Below, one piece after another: positions 52,278 through 62,500 of a DNA stretch of 64,000 nucleotides. The DNA is from Bdellovibrio sp. UBA4095 (GTDB taxonomy: Bacteria; Bdellovibrionota; Bdellovibrionia; Bdellovibrionales; Bdellovibrionaceae): positions 62,001 through 126,000 of the forward strand of contig DFXZ01000005.1 in NCBI GenBank assembly GCA_002381805.1, in the 5' to 3' direction. A model generated the notes under the pieces. That model did no database searches. It saw only the letters and a list, made by a program, of their open reading frames with translations, and was not told where the DNA came from. The position numbers and the translations under genes were made by a program. How positions within the stretch are numbered: the stretch's first letter is position 1; each line of letters begins with the position of its first letter.

Positions 52278-54689
52278 TTAGCTCTGTGCTGTTCCGTGGG
52301 ATACATCACCCAATCCGCCACCCGCGCTGCGCGGATAGTCAATTCGCTGGTGATAAATCCCCAACAAAATTCGTGTGAACGAAAGCTCAACCTTGGACAG
52401 ATCCTTAAGCGTAAGGTTACACTCGTCCAATTGGCCATCAGAGAACTTCCGTTGAATGATGTTTTTCACGATGTTTTGCAAACGTGCTGGCGTCGGCTCA
52501 TCCAAGGACCTTGCCGCTGCTTCAATACTATCCGCTAACATACACAGCGCCGCCTCACGGAATTGAGGCTTCGGCCCCGGGTAACGGAAGTCTTGTTCGC
52601 TAATCTCTGGATCATCAGGCTTCTTCAAATCAAGAGCCTTATTATAGAAATAGGAAATCAAAGTTGTTCCGTGATGCTGAAGGACTCCGTCAATGATCGG
52701 TCGTCCCAGTTTGTAAGCCATACCCATTTCAACGCCATCTTTCACATGGGCTATAAGCAAGGTTTTGCTCATAAAGGGAGAAATGTGATCGTGTGGATTT
52801 TGACCGGGCTTTTGGTTCTCAATAAAATAATTTGCATGCTCCATTTTACCGATATCGTGATAATAGCACATCACTTTACCGAGCAATGGATTGGCGCCAA
52901 TTTCCTCTGCGGCAGCTTCAACCATCGAGCCAACCATCATCGAGTGATGATAAGTTCCAGGGGCACGAACAATCATCTCTTTTAGCAAAGGATGATTCAG
53001 ATTGCTCAGCTCCAACAGTTTTACATCGGTCGTGTAGTTAAAGACTGATTCAAGCAATGGAATAAACATCATCGCCATAAGGGCGCTGAAGATACCGCCA
53101 ATAAACGCAGCTGGAATAGACACCAATATGTCTCTGAGGCCACCCTCTTGATCTAAAAGAGTCATCCCCAGAATAAAGGCCACCATCAGTGCATTCACTA
53201 TTCCCGTGCGAACACCAGCGTAGTAGACGTCATTACGAGTTTTACAGTTAAAGACTCCACGAGCGGCGGCAATACCACCCACTAAAGAAACCAACATGAA
53301 AGTGAAATTGAACTCCACCATAATTCCTAGGCAGAGCGACATGAAGGCAGTGAATAACCACACCACCTCTCCAGAAGTCAGCAACAATCCCACAAGCATC
53401 GGTCCCGCAGCGACAGGAGCTGCATACAAAAAGACTGAAGGAGGCAGCAGATGACCCAACTTAGTTGCAAAGGCTGCGTCTGTGACAAACAGGTACAACT
53501 TGGTAAGGAGGACCACGCCAAATGCAATCAGCATCATCACCGTCAGGTCTTTAAAGTCGATGCGAATTCGATTCAGCGTGAAGCGCTTCAAGTAAGAAAA
53601 GAAAACCAATATGGCTACCGAGAGCATCAGAGCCATCGACAACGCCATAGCATCTTTGCTTCGATCTGCACGAATACTTTCGATTTGCTTGATAACCGCC
53701 ATTTGGAATGGCTGCACGACGGCGCCTTGAGCAATAATCACCTGATTCTTGCGAATCGTAATAGCAACCGGGATTACGGAGTCTCGCGCGGCCTGACGAC
53801 GTGTCGCCGTCTCTTGCTTATTCAGCGTCAGGTTCGGCACCAAGAGCGAACGCGCGAAATACTGAATGTTGGCGCGGTCACTTTCAGAGAACTTTAGCAG
53901 GTCCTTTTTTACCGATAGTTCGAATTGCTCAGAAGACTGAATATCAACAACTTCGTTACGAGGAATCGGTATCTCTCGGCCTAAATTGTTCTTATGAACA
54001 ACGCGGGCTACTACATTTTGCTGATTAGCTGGGATCGACCGATCAGGCGATTCGGCTATTTTTTTATCATACCAGTTTTCAAGATTGCGAATTACGATGG
54101 CTTCAATTCGCGGGGAAAATTTGTTGTCTATCAACCACTCGAACATAAAATCTGAAACGGAAAATCCAATTTCCTGCTCAAACTCTTTCTTGTACTGAAA
54201 AAAGTCGCGCACCTTGGCCCGATAGGCCACGGGATCCTTCGGCCATTTCGTTTCATGATAGTGATTGCGCATTAGACGAAAAGACTGAATCAAACCTAAC
54301 GAAACACGTTCGAAAACATGGGTATCGTAATCATAAACGACCGGCACACTGTACTCGGCTTTCAGCCTCTTTTCCTCGGTAGTTACCTCATCCGTCATCT
54401 CGAACGCGATGGGAGAAACGACGTCAAACTTCGCCACGTCTCCGACATCAAAGTTGTATGGAATATCGAACTGATAGAAAATCGTATAGGACAACAGTAC
54501 ACAGTAAAGAAAGATCACGGCGGCTCTGCGAATAAAGAATCGCTCTTCCAAGAAATGAACGAAACGACCGAAAAATGTCTTTTCCAAGCCGATAGAATCA
54601 ACCCAATCTAAAAATTTTAGACTGGGGTCTTCATAGTTCACTCGAGTCGCCGGACTCTCGCCTTTTTTAGAACTTTTCCCACGCTGCAT
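52278..54689 (-). CDS. 7TM-HD family phosphodiesterase (PgpH/YqfF-like)
   Basis: The product (803 residues) has a cytoplasmic N-terminus, an extracellular 7TMR-HDED region, seven transmembrane helices (about residues 340-560) and a C-terminal HD domain with TYHHSMMVGS, YYHDIGKMEH and LQHHGT. This is the architecture of PgpH, a cyclic-di-AMP phosphodiesterase in Gram-positive bacteria. It is next to ybeY, as in Firmicutes. Cyclic-di-AMP as the ligand here is inference. Confidence 0.85.
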   Translation of the reverse strand: MQRGKSSKKGESPATRVNYEDPSLKFLDWVDSIGLEKTFFGRFVHFLEERFFIRRAAVIFLYCVLLSYTIFYQFDIPYNFDVGDVAKFDVVSPIAFEMTDEVTTEEKRLKAEYSVPVVYDYDTHVFERVSLGLIQSFRLMRNHYHETKWPKDPVAYRAKVRDFFQYKKEFEQEIGFSVSDFMFEWLIDNKFSPRIEAIVIRNLENWYDKKIAESPDRSIPANQQNVVARVVHKNNLGREIPIPRNEVVDIQSSEQFELSVKKDLLKFSESDRANIQYFARSLLVPNLTLNKQETATRRQAARDSVIPVAITIRKNQVIIAQGAVVQPFQMAVIKQIESIRADRSKDAMALSMALMLSVAILVFFSYLKRFTLNRIRIDFKDLTVMMLIAFGVVLLTKLYLFVTDAAFATKLGHLLPPSVFLYAAPVAAGPMLVGLLLTSGEVVWLFTAFMSLCLGIMVEFNFTFMLVSLVGGIAAARGVFNCKTRNDVYYAGVRTGIVNALMVAFILGMTLLDQEGGLRDILVSIPAAFIGGIFSALMAMMFIPLLESVFNYTTDVKLLELSNLNHPLLKEMIVRAPGTYHHSMMVGSMVEAAAEEIGANPLLGKVMCYYHDIGKMEHANYFIENQKPGQNPHDHISPFMSKTLLIAHVKDGVEMGMAYKLGRPIIDGVLQHHGTTLISYFYNKALDLKKPDDPEISEQDFRYPGPKPQFREAALCMLADSIEAAARSLDEPTPARLQNIVKNIIQRKFSDGQLDECNLTLKDLSKVELSFTRILLGIYHQRIDYPRSAGGGLGDVSHGTAQS

Positions 54690-54815
54690 GTTCGTCTGTT
54701 GTCCTTAAAAAAATGACACTACTTTCAACCTATCTTCTTTTAAGATTGTTGTCGAAAACGCAATGCCTCTATGCTAACTATTGAAGAGATTCCTATTAGA
54801 AAGTCGAGGCTCTTC

Positions 54816-55634
54816 ATGGCACAAATCCCTTCTAACTTACGACAGATTGAGTCCTTAGTCGAGATCGTTGCACAATTAAGAGGACCAAATGGTTGCCCTT
54901 GGGACAAAGAACAAACCCATCAATCATTGACTCAATATGCCATTGAAGAAACACATGAACTCGTCGAAGTCCTTGAGTCTGCTGAAAGTGCGCAGAAAGA
55001 CAGCAAAATTAAAGAAGAGCTGGGTGATGTTCTTTTCCAAGTTATTCTGCATGCACAATTGGCACAAGAACGGGGCGCCTTCAATTTTCAGGAGGTGGTA
55101 GCGACGATCTCGGAAAAGCTCATTCGCAGACATCCTCATGTTTTCTCTGATACAAAAGTTGCCGACACCGACGAAGTTATCCGCAACTGGGAAGTTATCA
55201 AAAAGGCAGAAAAGGACTCCTCTGGCGAAACTCAAAAGTATGCCCTAAATGTCCCCCCTCTTCCCGCTTTACAAAGGGCGTATAAAATCGGTTTGCGCAC
55301 GGACAAGTTTAAATTCGATTGGGAAAACGCCGAAGGAGCCATGCTCAAAGTCGAAGAAGAATATGCCGAGTTGCAAGAGGCTCTCGATGACGACAGTCAC
55401 GAAGAGATCGAGCACGAACTCGGAGATCTATTGTTCTCTCTTGCGCAACTCGCACGGCATTTAAAGATGGAGCCAGAACAGGTTCTAAGAAAAGCAAATC
55501 GACGTTTCGAACATCGCTTTAACAAAATGATTAGTATATCTGCAGCAGAAATGAAAGATTGGGGCACTCTCAGTCTCGAAGAAAAAGAATCCTACTGGCA
55601 AAAAGCAAAAGCCGAACTAAAGGCGCAGAAATAG
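54816..55634 (+). CDS. mazG: Nucleoside triphosphate pyrophosphohydrolase MazG
   Basis: The 272-residue protein carries two MazG domains, shown by LRGPNGCPWDKEQTHQSL with EETHELVEVLE and a second EEEYAELQEAL/EEIEHELGDLLFSL. It hydrolyses NTPs, lowering mutagenic nucleotides and possibly ppGpp. The ATG at 54816 follows GAGG; an upstream ATG at 54771 is possible. It is divergent from the 7TM-HD gene. Confidence 0.93.
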   Translation: MAQIPSNLRQIESLVEIVAQLRGPNGCPWDKEQTHQSLTQYAIEETHELVEVLESAESAQKDSKIKEELGDVLFQVILHAQLAQERGAFNFQEVVATISEKLIRRHPHVFSDTKVADTDEVIRNWEVIKKAEKDSSGETQKYALNVPPLPALQRAYKIGLRTDKFKFDWENAEGAMLKVEEEYAELQEALDDDSHEEIEHELGDLLFSLAQLARHLKMEPEQVLRKANRRFEHRFNKMISISAAEMKDWGTLSLEEKESYWQKAKAELKAQK

Positions 55635-55641
55635 CTGCGCC
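55622..55641. terminator. Hairpin overlapping the mazG stop
   Basis: GGCGCAG at 55622-55628 and CTGCGCC at 55635-55641 pair perfectly around AAATAG, which includes the mazG stop codon. No clear T-run follows, so termination is uncertain. Confidence 0.4.
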
Positions 55642-56024
55642 TCGAACAATTCTGCGACCTCAATTTAAAAAATCGAATTTCCATAATTTCGTATAGGTCC
55701 CCGCCGCGGTCGGGCTCGTTTCGACAGACGATGGGCCTGTCGAGAAGTTCGGCACTATCTAAGAACATCCCAAAAATACGCACACTTAGCTGTTTTTGAC
55801 TCAGCAAATTCAACCGAAACTGACGATAAGTTTGCCAGCAGAATTTTTTTTTCGAACTGCCATTTTTATGCTTCCCCTGAGATTTCAAGCATTTAGCATC
55901 CTTGCAAATCCGCAATTTTAGCAAAAATTCAATTGAATCAACCAGTTAAGTGAAATTTCAAAATTTTGCAATATTCACCGACACTGAGTCCATCACGAAC
56001 CTTGGTGGGTTGGAGGAAAACAGT
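55642..56024. other. 383-base intergenic region upstream of the gliding-type operon
   Basis: No convincing gene was found. One minus-strand open frame (55592-55924) has no ribosome-binding site and no recognisable content. The region is AT-rich toward its right end and probably holds the promoter of the downstream operon. No clear -35/-10 pair or known regulator site stands out. Confidence 0.4.
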
Positions 56025-57095
56025 ATGTTTAAGCAAGTCGCAAGCAAAGCAGTAGTAGTCGCTTCCGCTGTGGCAGTCCTAGCAGGATGCAATAAGGGAA
56101 CAACCTCATACTCTCTTTTGAGTGATAGCAATGATTTCAAGCAGCAGGCCGTCTATGCTCCTAAGAAGATCGATATCCTTTGGGTGATCGACAACTCTGG
56201 ATCAATGGCAACATCTCAAAACAACCTAGCAGCGAACTTCCAGTCATTCATCAATCGCTTTCAACAATCGAATTATGATTTTCATATGTCTGTCGTGACC
56301 ACTGATGGTTGGGAAAAACGTTTTAAATCAAGCAGCAAAAAAGCGCGTATTCGCGATGGCGAGACAACTTACAACTCGCAAGATAATCCAACTGTTTATA
56401 CAAGCTCGGGTGTCTTTGTCATGGATAAAGATACACCCAACTTGAGCAATATCTTTTCAACAAACATCAAACAAGGTGTTCGCGGAAACGGTGATGAACG
56501 AGCTCTTGACAGCTTCCTGCAGGCTCTTAATGAACCTTGGAACGCGGACTTCCGCCGTCCTGACGCATTTCTTGCAGTTATCATTGTCAGTGATGAAGAG
56601 GACTTTTCTTCGACGTCTTCAAGTTTTAACGAAAGCTACAGCAACTCAAGACTTTTACCAGTTGAGCATTTCGCGGACTTCTTGACGACTCACGTGGGCA
56701 GCAAGAACTATTCTGTAAATACGATTTACGTCCCAGACACTGCATGCAGAAACTCTCTGTCAACTGATGGATTCCAACGAAAGATTTCAACTCGTCTACC
56801 CGCTCTCTCTGACCTAACTGGAGGAGTAAAAGCTTCACTTTGCGGAAACTTTGCAGACAGCTTAACTCTGATTTCTGATTCAATCATCGAACTGTCGGCC
56901 GTCTTTAAACTTGGCCGTGAACCAAAACCTGAAACTATCGTTGTAACTGTGGACGGCCAAATCGTTCCAGAAAATTCAACTAATGGATGGGTTTACGATC
57001 CTGTCGAGTGGACAATTACATTCAAAGGATCTGCGGTTCCTGGAGCAGACTCAACTATTTCAATCGACTACGATCCAATGTCGATCAAGTTATAA
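56025..57095 (+). CDS. VWA-domain lipoprotein
   Basis: The product (356 residues) begins with a signal peptide and a lipobox at VLAGCNKG, followed by a von Willebrand A domain with the metal-coordinating MIDAS motif DNSGSMATS and IVSDEEDFSS. It ends with a small beta domain. GGAGGAAAA lies before the ATG at 56025. It opens the gliding-type operon and might bind surfaces or prey ligands; that is inference. Confidence 0.75.
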   Translation: MFKQVASKAVVVASAVAVLAGCNKGTTSYSLLSDSNDFKQQAVYAPKKIDILWVIDNSGSMATSQNNLAANFQSFINRFQQSNYDFHMSVVTTDGWEKRFKSSSKKARIRDGETTYNSQDNPTVYTSSGVFVMDKDTPNLSNIFSTNIKQGVRGNGDERALDSFLQALNEPWNADFRRPDAFLAVIIVSDEEDFSSTSSSFNESYSNSRLLPVEHFADFLTTHVGSKNYSVNTIYVPDTACRNSLSTDGFQRKISTRLPALSDLTGGVKASLCGNFADSLTLISDSIIELSAVFKLGREPKPETIVVTVDGQIVPENSTNGWVYDPVEWTITFKGSAVPGADSTISIDYDPMSIKL

Positions 57096-57105
57096 AGGAC
57101 TTTGT

Positions 57106-57711
57106 ATGAGCGGTGGGGTACAGTCAGCGACAGCAGTAAATGCACAACAGTGGTATGTGCTTCGTGGGGAAATGAAATATGGTCCCTACGAGTACAGATC
57201 TCTGATCACAATGATTCAGAACGGCGAACTCTTTGATTATAACTACGTGTGGGCTCCGCATCTTGAGAATTGGTCGCTTGTAGGTGAACTGCAAGACTTT
57301 TCAAGAGATCGTCTATGCCGTCTTATCGAAACTAAAGATCATATCGCCGGCGCCTTCAAAGATCGAAAGGCCGCACGTGTTGATCTGATCACTCCAGTCT
57401 ACGCACATAACGATTACAATTTTTTTGATGGTCATACTTTAAGTGTCAGCGAAAACGGTGCGCTTGTTCTGTTGAACGATCCACTTCTGCTGCCAAGTCA
57501 AAAGATTCTTATGCATTTCCGAGAATCCGAGTTGAATCCCTTGGGCTTCAATGTACTCGCTGAAATTGTACGTAAGAACTATTCCAAGCAACGTTTGAAT
57601 GTTAAATCAGGGCTTCACTACGCGGTTCGTTTCCTTCAAGTGCAAGACCTGGGCAAAACACAATTTATCAACTGGACACGCGGTGGCGCTTCCAAGGAGG
57701 AAACAAAATGA
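57106..57711 (+). CDS. GYF-PilZ fusion protein
   Basis: The 201-residue protein has a GYF_2-type domain at residues 10-70 (WYVLRGEMKYGPYEYRSLI) and a PilZ domain after about residue 85 with RKAARVD (RxxxR), then LSVSENGA in place of DxSxxG. PilZ domains bind c-di-GMP. One conserved acidic position is altered, so binding needs testing. It follows the VWA gene by ten bases and overlaps the TolQ-like gene by four bases. Confidence 0.7.
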   Translation: MSGGVQSATAVNAQQWYVLRGEMKYGPYEYRSLITMIQNGELFDYNYVWAPHLENWSLVGELQDFSRDRLCRLIETKDHIAGAFKDRKAARVDLITPVYAHNDYNFFDGHTLSVSENGALVLLNDPLLLPSQKILMHFRESELNPLGFNVLAEIVRKNYSKQRLNVKSGLHYAVRFLQVQDLGKTQFINWTRGGASKEETK

Positions 57712-58418
57712 CGGCTTTCTTTAACTTCATCAACGACGCAGGGGCTGTTGGTTGGGTGATTATGCTTACAGCAGTAGGCTCACTCGTACTTATTGCAGAA
57801 CGCGCTAAAGTTCTTTTCAAAGACTATGGCATGAACACAGATGAGTTCATGAGCAAAGTCCAAAACTTGGTTCTAGCCAAAAAACTCGACGAAGCTTTAC
57901 TTCTCTGTGCGCAGCTTGAGAAAAAGCCAATGGCTGCAGCATTCAAGACAATTCTTGAAAAAGCAGATCGTGATGACGACACAATTTTCCAAGCTCACGA
58001 CATCGCTCTTTCTGAAAATATTCCGTTGTACACGAAGCGCCTGCACTATCTTTCGATGTTAGCGAACGTTGCCACATTGCTCGGCCTACTGGGTACAATC
58101 CACGGTCTGATTCTTTCGTTCCAAGCGGTGGCGTCTGCCGATCCTGCACAAAAGCAAGCTTTGCTAGCATCAGGTATCTCGGTGTCGATGTATACGACGG
58201 CATTGGGTCTTGCTGTGGCAATTCCTGCGATGGTGTTCTTCTCTTTCTTGACTTCACGTCAGAATCAATTGATCGAAGAAACTCAAGAGAAGTGTTCTAA
58301 ACTGACAGAGCTTTTGACTTCTGCACATATCCCAAATCTGACTCGTCAGAATGTGTTCCCTGATCATATGCCAACGCCTCCAACCGCGACTCCGCCTTCT
58401 AGTCCAAAAGCTTCTTAG
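57708..58418 (+). CDS. TolQ/ExbB/AglR-like motor protein
   Basis: The 236-residue protein has three transmembrane helices and the conserved MotA/TolQ/ExbB segment LLGLLGTIHGLILSF, with ALGLAVAIPAMVFF. It forms the stator-like proton channel together with TolR-type proteins. Its ATGA overlap with the GYF-PilZ gene and the two TolR-type genes downstream indicate one motor operon, as in Myxococcus aglRQS. Confidence 0.85.
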   Translation: MTAFFNFINDAGAVGWVIMLTAVGSLVLIAERAKVLFKDYGMNTDEFMSKVQNLVLAKKLDEALLLCAQLEKKPMAAAFKTILEKADRDDDTIFQAHDIALSENIPLYTKRLHYLSMLANVATLLGLLGTIHGLILSFQAVASADPAQKQALLASGISVSMYTTALGLAVAIPAMVFFSFLTSRQNQLIEETQEKCSKLTELLTSAHIPNLTRQNVFPDHMPTPPTATPPSSPKAS

Positions 58419-58465
58419 GAAGCTTTTGACGTGGTGGGGACTTTAGAACAGGACGGGATAATTTT

Positions 58466-59011
58466 ATGAGACGCGCAAGAAAGATAAAAGTAGATCACAA
58501 CAGTGAATTCGAGCTCGACTTGGCACCGCTCCTAGCGGTGATGGTTAAGCTGGTTCCGGTTTTGCTCATTTCTTCTGCTTTTGTTCAGATGATGGTCATC
58601 GAGACTCAGCTGCCGCAAGTTGTTAGTCAAGCTATTGAAAGACAAGACCAGCAGCCGAATCCAAAAACACTTTCGCTTGAAATCGATCAGAAGGACGGCA
58701 TTCACATCGTTGTCACTGAAAAGGGTAAGGAAAAGGTTGAAACCGTTCCAATGAAAAATGGAGGCTTCGACTTTGACACTCTTCATGCAAAATTGGTGAC
58801 CGTTAAGAAGACACATCCTGAGATCTTCAAAATTGAAATCAGTCCATCTGGAAGTGTCCCTTACAAAGAAATCGTCCGCATCATGGATGAGGCTCGTCAA
58901 GCACGAGACAACTCCGTGAAGTTCCCAGTATTTGATACGAAACAAGGTAAAGATGTTGAGACCAACTACATGTTCCCAGAAATCATCTTCGCCAACACTA
59001 TGGAGGGCTAA
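58466..59011 (+). CDS. TolR/ExbD/AglQ-AglS-like protein lacking the transmembrane aspartate
   Basis: The product (181 residues) has one N-terminal transmembrane helix and the TolR-type C-terminal domain (VPYKEIVRIMDEARQA). In the helix the sequence LAPLLAVMVKLVPVLL replaces the usual NxTPxxDVxLxLLxxF, so the proton-binding aspartate is an alanine. It probably cannot carry protons itself. A second, canonical TolR gene follows directly. Confidence 0.75.
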   Translation: MRRARKIKVDHNSEFELDLAPLLAVMVKLVPVLLISSAFVQMMVIETQLPQVVSQAIERQDQQPNPKTLSLEIDQKDGIHIVVTEKGKEKVETVPMKNGGFDFDTLHAKLVTVKKTHPEIFKIEISPSGSVPYKEIVRIMDEARQARDNSVKFPVFDTKQGKDVETNYMFPEIIFANTMEG

Positions 59012-59014
59012 AAA

Positions 59015-59512
59015 ATGTCTCGTCGTCGTCGCGCCGAATTCGATACGAAAAAGAAATCAACATTTGCCCTGAACATCACTTCGATGACAGATATGTTTAC
59101 CATCCTACTGGTATTCCTTCTGCAATCATATTCAACTGCTGAGGTTCAATTAACTCCTGAAAGTGAAATTCGTCTGCCAACATCCGCGTCTTTTACAAAT
59201 CCAACTATGGCCATAAAACTCTCTTTGAGTGGAACTGCGCTGAAAATGGATGAAACTAAGATTGCAGATATTAAAAACAATACTTTCCTTCCAAAAGATT
59301 TGGAAGATAGCGACACCAACTTCATCAAGCCTCTTTTCCAAGAGCTTGATAAACTTGCCAAGGCTTCTCCTGAAGAAAAGCACATCAAAGAAGGTCGTAT
59401 CTTGCTTCAAGCTGATCGGGAACTTCCATATTCCACTCTGCGTAAAGTAATGTACACTGCTTCGATGGCTGGTTTCCCTCAGTTGAAACTTGTGACCCTC
59501 GTCGGAGAATAA
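59015..59512 (+). CDS. TolR/ExbD/AglQ-AglS-like protein with transmembrane aspartate
   Basis: The product (165 residues) has NITSMTDMFTILLVFLLQ in its transmembrane helix, which retains the proton-binding aspartate, and a C-terminal TolR-type domain ending PYSTLRKVMYTASMAGF. AGGGC lies before the ATG. It is probably the active proton-coupled partner of the TolQ-like protein. Confidence 0.82.
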   Translation: MSRRRRAEFDTKKKSTFALNITSMTDMFTILLVFLLQSYSTAEVQLTPESEIRLPTSASFTNPTMAIKLSLSGTALKMDETKIADIKNNTFLPKDLEDSDTNFIKPLFQELDKLAKASPEEKHIKEGRILLQADRELPYSTLRKVMYTASMAGFPQLKLVTLVGE

Positions 59513-59516
59513 CATT

Positions 59517-62500
59517 ATGTTAAAAGCGGTGATTCTACTTCTTGCATTTCACACCCTCCCTCTCTACAGCTTCGCTGATGCTAAAAAAGAGAAAGGACTT
59601 CTTCCGGAAGTCCGTTTGAATTCTGGTAATGAGGCTGAAAACGACAAAAAAGCTTTTAGTAGCGAGATCATGATCACTCGTTCTGAAAACAAAGCTATCG
59701 AATCACTCCAGGCAGTCATTAAAAGAAGTAAAGGCAAGCGCGAAGAAGCCGATCTTTGGTATCGTCTTGCCGAGCTTTACATGCGTCGGTCAAAATCAGG
59801 CCGCTTTTTTGATCTCCACCAAGACACCAAACTGATGAAGCTCTCCCCTTTTCCAATCCCTCAGAAAAGTGGTGCGACAGCCGTCAAGCGAGCAATCGCA
59901 ATTTACACAAAAATCGAAATCGATTTTCCAAAGTTCAGTGAAATGGATGCAGTTCTCTTCAATAACGCCTTTGCACATCAGCAAATCGGCCAAGCAGCAA
60001 AATCCATCCATTTTTACACGAAACTCCTAGACCGGTTCCCGAAATCTCCGCTGATTCCTGATGCTACTCTGGCAACTGGTGAGCTATTGTATGAGCAAGG
60101 AAAGTTCAAACAAGCTCTGGAACATTTCTTAAAAGTCGAAAACTATCCAAAAAGCCGTGTCTATTCTTACGGCATGTACAAAGCAGCTTGGGCCTACTAC
60201 AACATGCGTGATGCAGACAGCGGAACAAAAAAACTTGTTCAAGTTGTAAAAAACAATCCACCGCTTCAAGATGGCGAAGTACCTAACAATAAGCACAACT
60301 TGCGACGAGAAGCACTTCGTGATCTTACGATCTTTATCGGAGACAGCTATCCTGCTAAAAAACTCTACTCTTTCTTTGAAAACTTAACGACAGAAGAAGA
60401 GCTTGGACAGTCCATGATCGACTTGGCGAAGCTTTATGACTCTCACAGTCGTCAGAATGAAATGAACATCTTCCTTGAAGAATACATCGACAGTCGTCCT
60501 TCCGGAACTGAAGTCGTCAAGGCACATTTGCTACTTGTTGACGCCAACGAAACCTTGAAAAAGCGTGACCTCGTTATCAGCCACTTACAACTAGCAAGTG
60601 ATCACTGCCAATCCGGGTCCGCCTGGCGCAAGGGTCAAAAACCTATTGCGGTCCAACTTTCCTGTGAGGAAGAATTTAAACGCACAAGTTTAGACATGGC
60701 CGCAAAATGGTGGGAAATCTGGTTAAAGAATAAAAAGAACGTCGCCTTTTCCGACCTGACGCAAAAACTATTCAAATTGATTTTAGATAATGAAGATCCA
60801 AATAAGCCAGATGCAAAAACTCGATTTGCTTACGCCGAGTTGCTGTTTCAATTGGAGAAATTCAACGAAGCAAGCACGCAGTACAAGATCGTAGGCGATA
60901 AATCTACAGATCCCAAGCTTCAGCACGACGCAAACTATGCGGCGCTCTATGCCAAAGAAAAATCGATCGAGCAAAAGAAGGATCGTCTAAAAGAGGCCGA
61001 AAGAAAAGAATTAGCCAACAACTATTTGGCAAAGCATCCAAACGGAAAATTTGCTACTTTAGTTAAATTTAAAATCGGTCATATCGCCTATGAAGAGCAG
61101 AGTTACGACGAAGCTGAAAAGTGGCTTGCTCCGCTTGCTAAGCTGAATGGTGCAGATAAAGAGTCCGCAGAGTTGAAAAGGAAATCGGAAGATTTAATTC
61201 TCGATATCCTGAATATTCGTAAAGACTATGCCGGCATCAAGGCTTTCTCGAAAAACCTTCTGGGATCCACAGGAGACGCGAACCGCAAAAAAGGTTTGAA
61301 TAAAATATTGGAAGAAGCGCACTTCACGGAAGTTCAGGAGTTCGCAAAGGCTGGTCCCAAAGATCAAGCTTCACAAAAGCTTATTGCTTTTGCCAAAGAG
61401 CATGGCGACTCTAACCTATCGCAGAACGCATTATGGCAGGCTCTTGGCTTGCTTTACTCTGAAGGGCAATCATACCAAGCGGCAGAACTAAGCCAGGATT
61501 ATGTGGCCAAGTACCCTAACGATCCAAAAAATCTAGATGCCTTAAAAGATGCCGCGAAAGCCTATGCGGATGTAGGGCAAATATCGAAAGCGGCAGAGAC
61601 ATTGGTGAAAATTGCCGACTTAGATAAAAAATCCCGTAATACCAATCTGGAACTTGCTGCAGATTTTTATCTTCTTGAAAAGAAAGAAGGCGAAGCCCGC
61701 AAAGCCTACTATAGCATCTTAAATGGCGCTGACAGTAAGACTCTTGAGCGGATCTATGGGAAGCTTATGGCTTCTTATAAAGGTCAAAGCAAATCTGCTG
61801 AGCTTGAAAAACTACAGAACCAGATTTTAGCGAAAGGCATCGAACCTTTTACGACTGAAATTATGATCTCCAGAGCGAAAGCTCTTTACGATGCAGGAAA
61901 AATGACGGCTGCGTTTGACCAAGCCATGAAAGCCAATGGCCGCGACGCTCCTGCTGAAGTTCGAGCCGAAGCTCGACTTCTCCAGGCACGAATTTTAGAA
62001 AAGGAACTGGTACAACAAAGTGTAAAAGCACGTGAAGATAAATTCGCGATGGTGCTTTCTCTTAAGACCGAGAAATTAGACAAAGCCCACACGGCTTACT
62101 TCTCGGCCCTGAAAATGAGCAAAGACCCTTATCAACAGTTGGAAGCAATGCGTGGAATTGACCGAGTTTATGGCAATTTCGTCGAGAGTTTGCAAAGCAT
62201 GCCTATGCCAGCTTCGCTTACGCCTGCCGACCAAGAGGCGTTACGTGGCGAACTCGCCAAGCTAACAAAACCGATTGAAGAAAAGCGTTTGGAAAATGAG
62301 GCTAAACTAAAGGTTTTGGCGGCGTCAAAGGGCCAGAGTGCTAGCAGCGAGCGAGTCTATGCAAACATTCGTGTCGATCAAACGATAACGCCACTGGTGC
62401 AATACCCTCCGGCGAACCAAATGAAAGTCTTTATTCCCAAGTCAGCGGATATGACCATCGGAAAAGTGTCTCGTTTTGAGAGTTCCGCTAAAGCGACCTG

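Noticed and set aside
55592..55924. Minus-strand open frame of 110 codons after mazG
   Set aside because: It overlaps mazG and the hairpin, lacks a ribosome-binding site and resembles no known protein.
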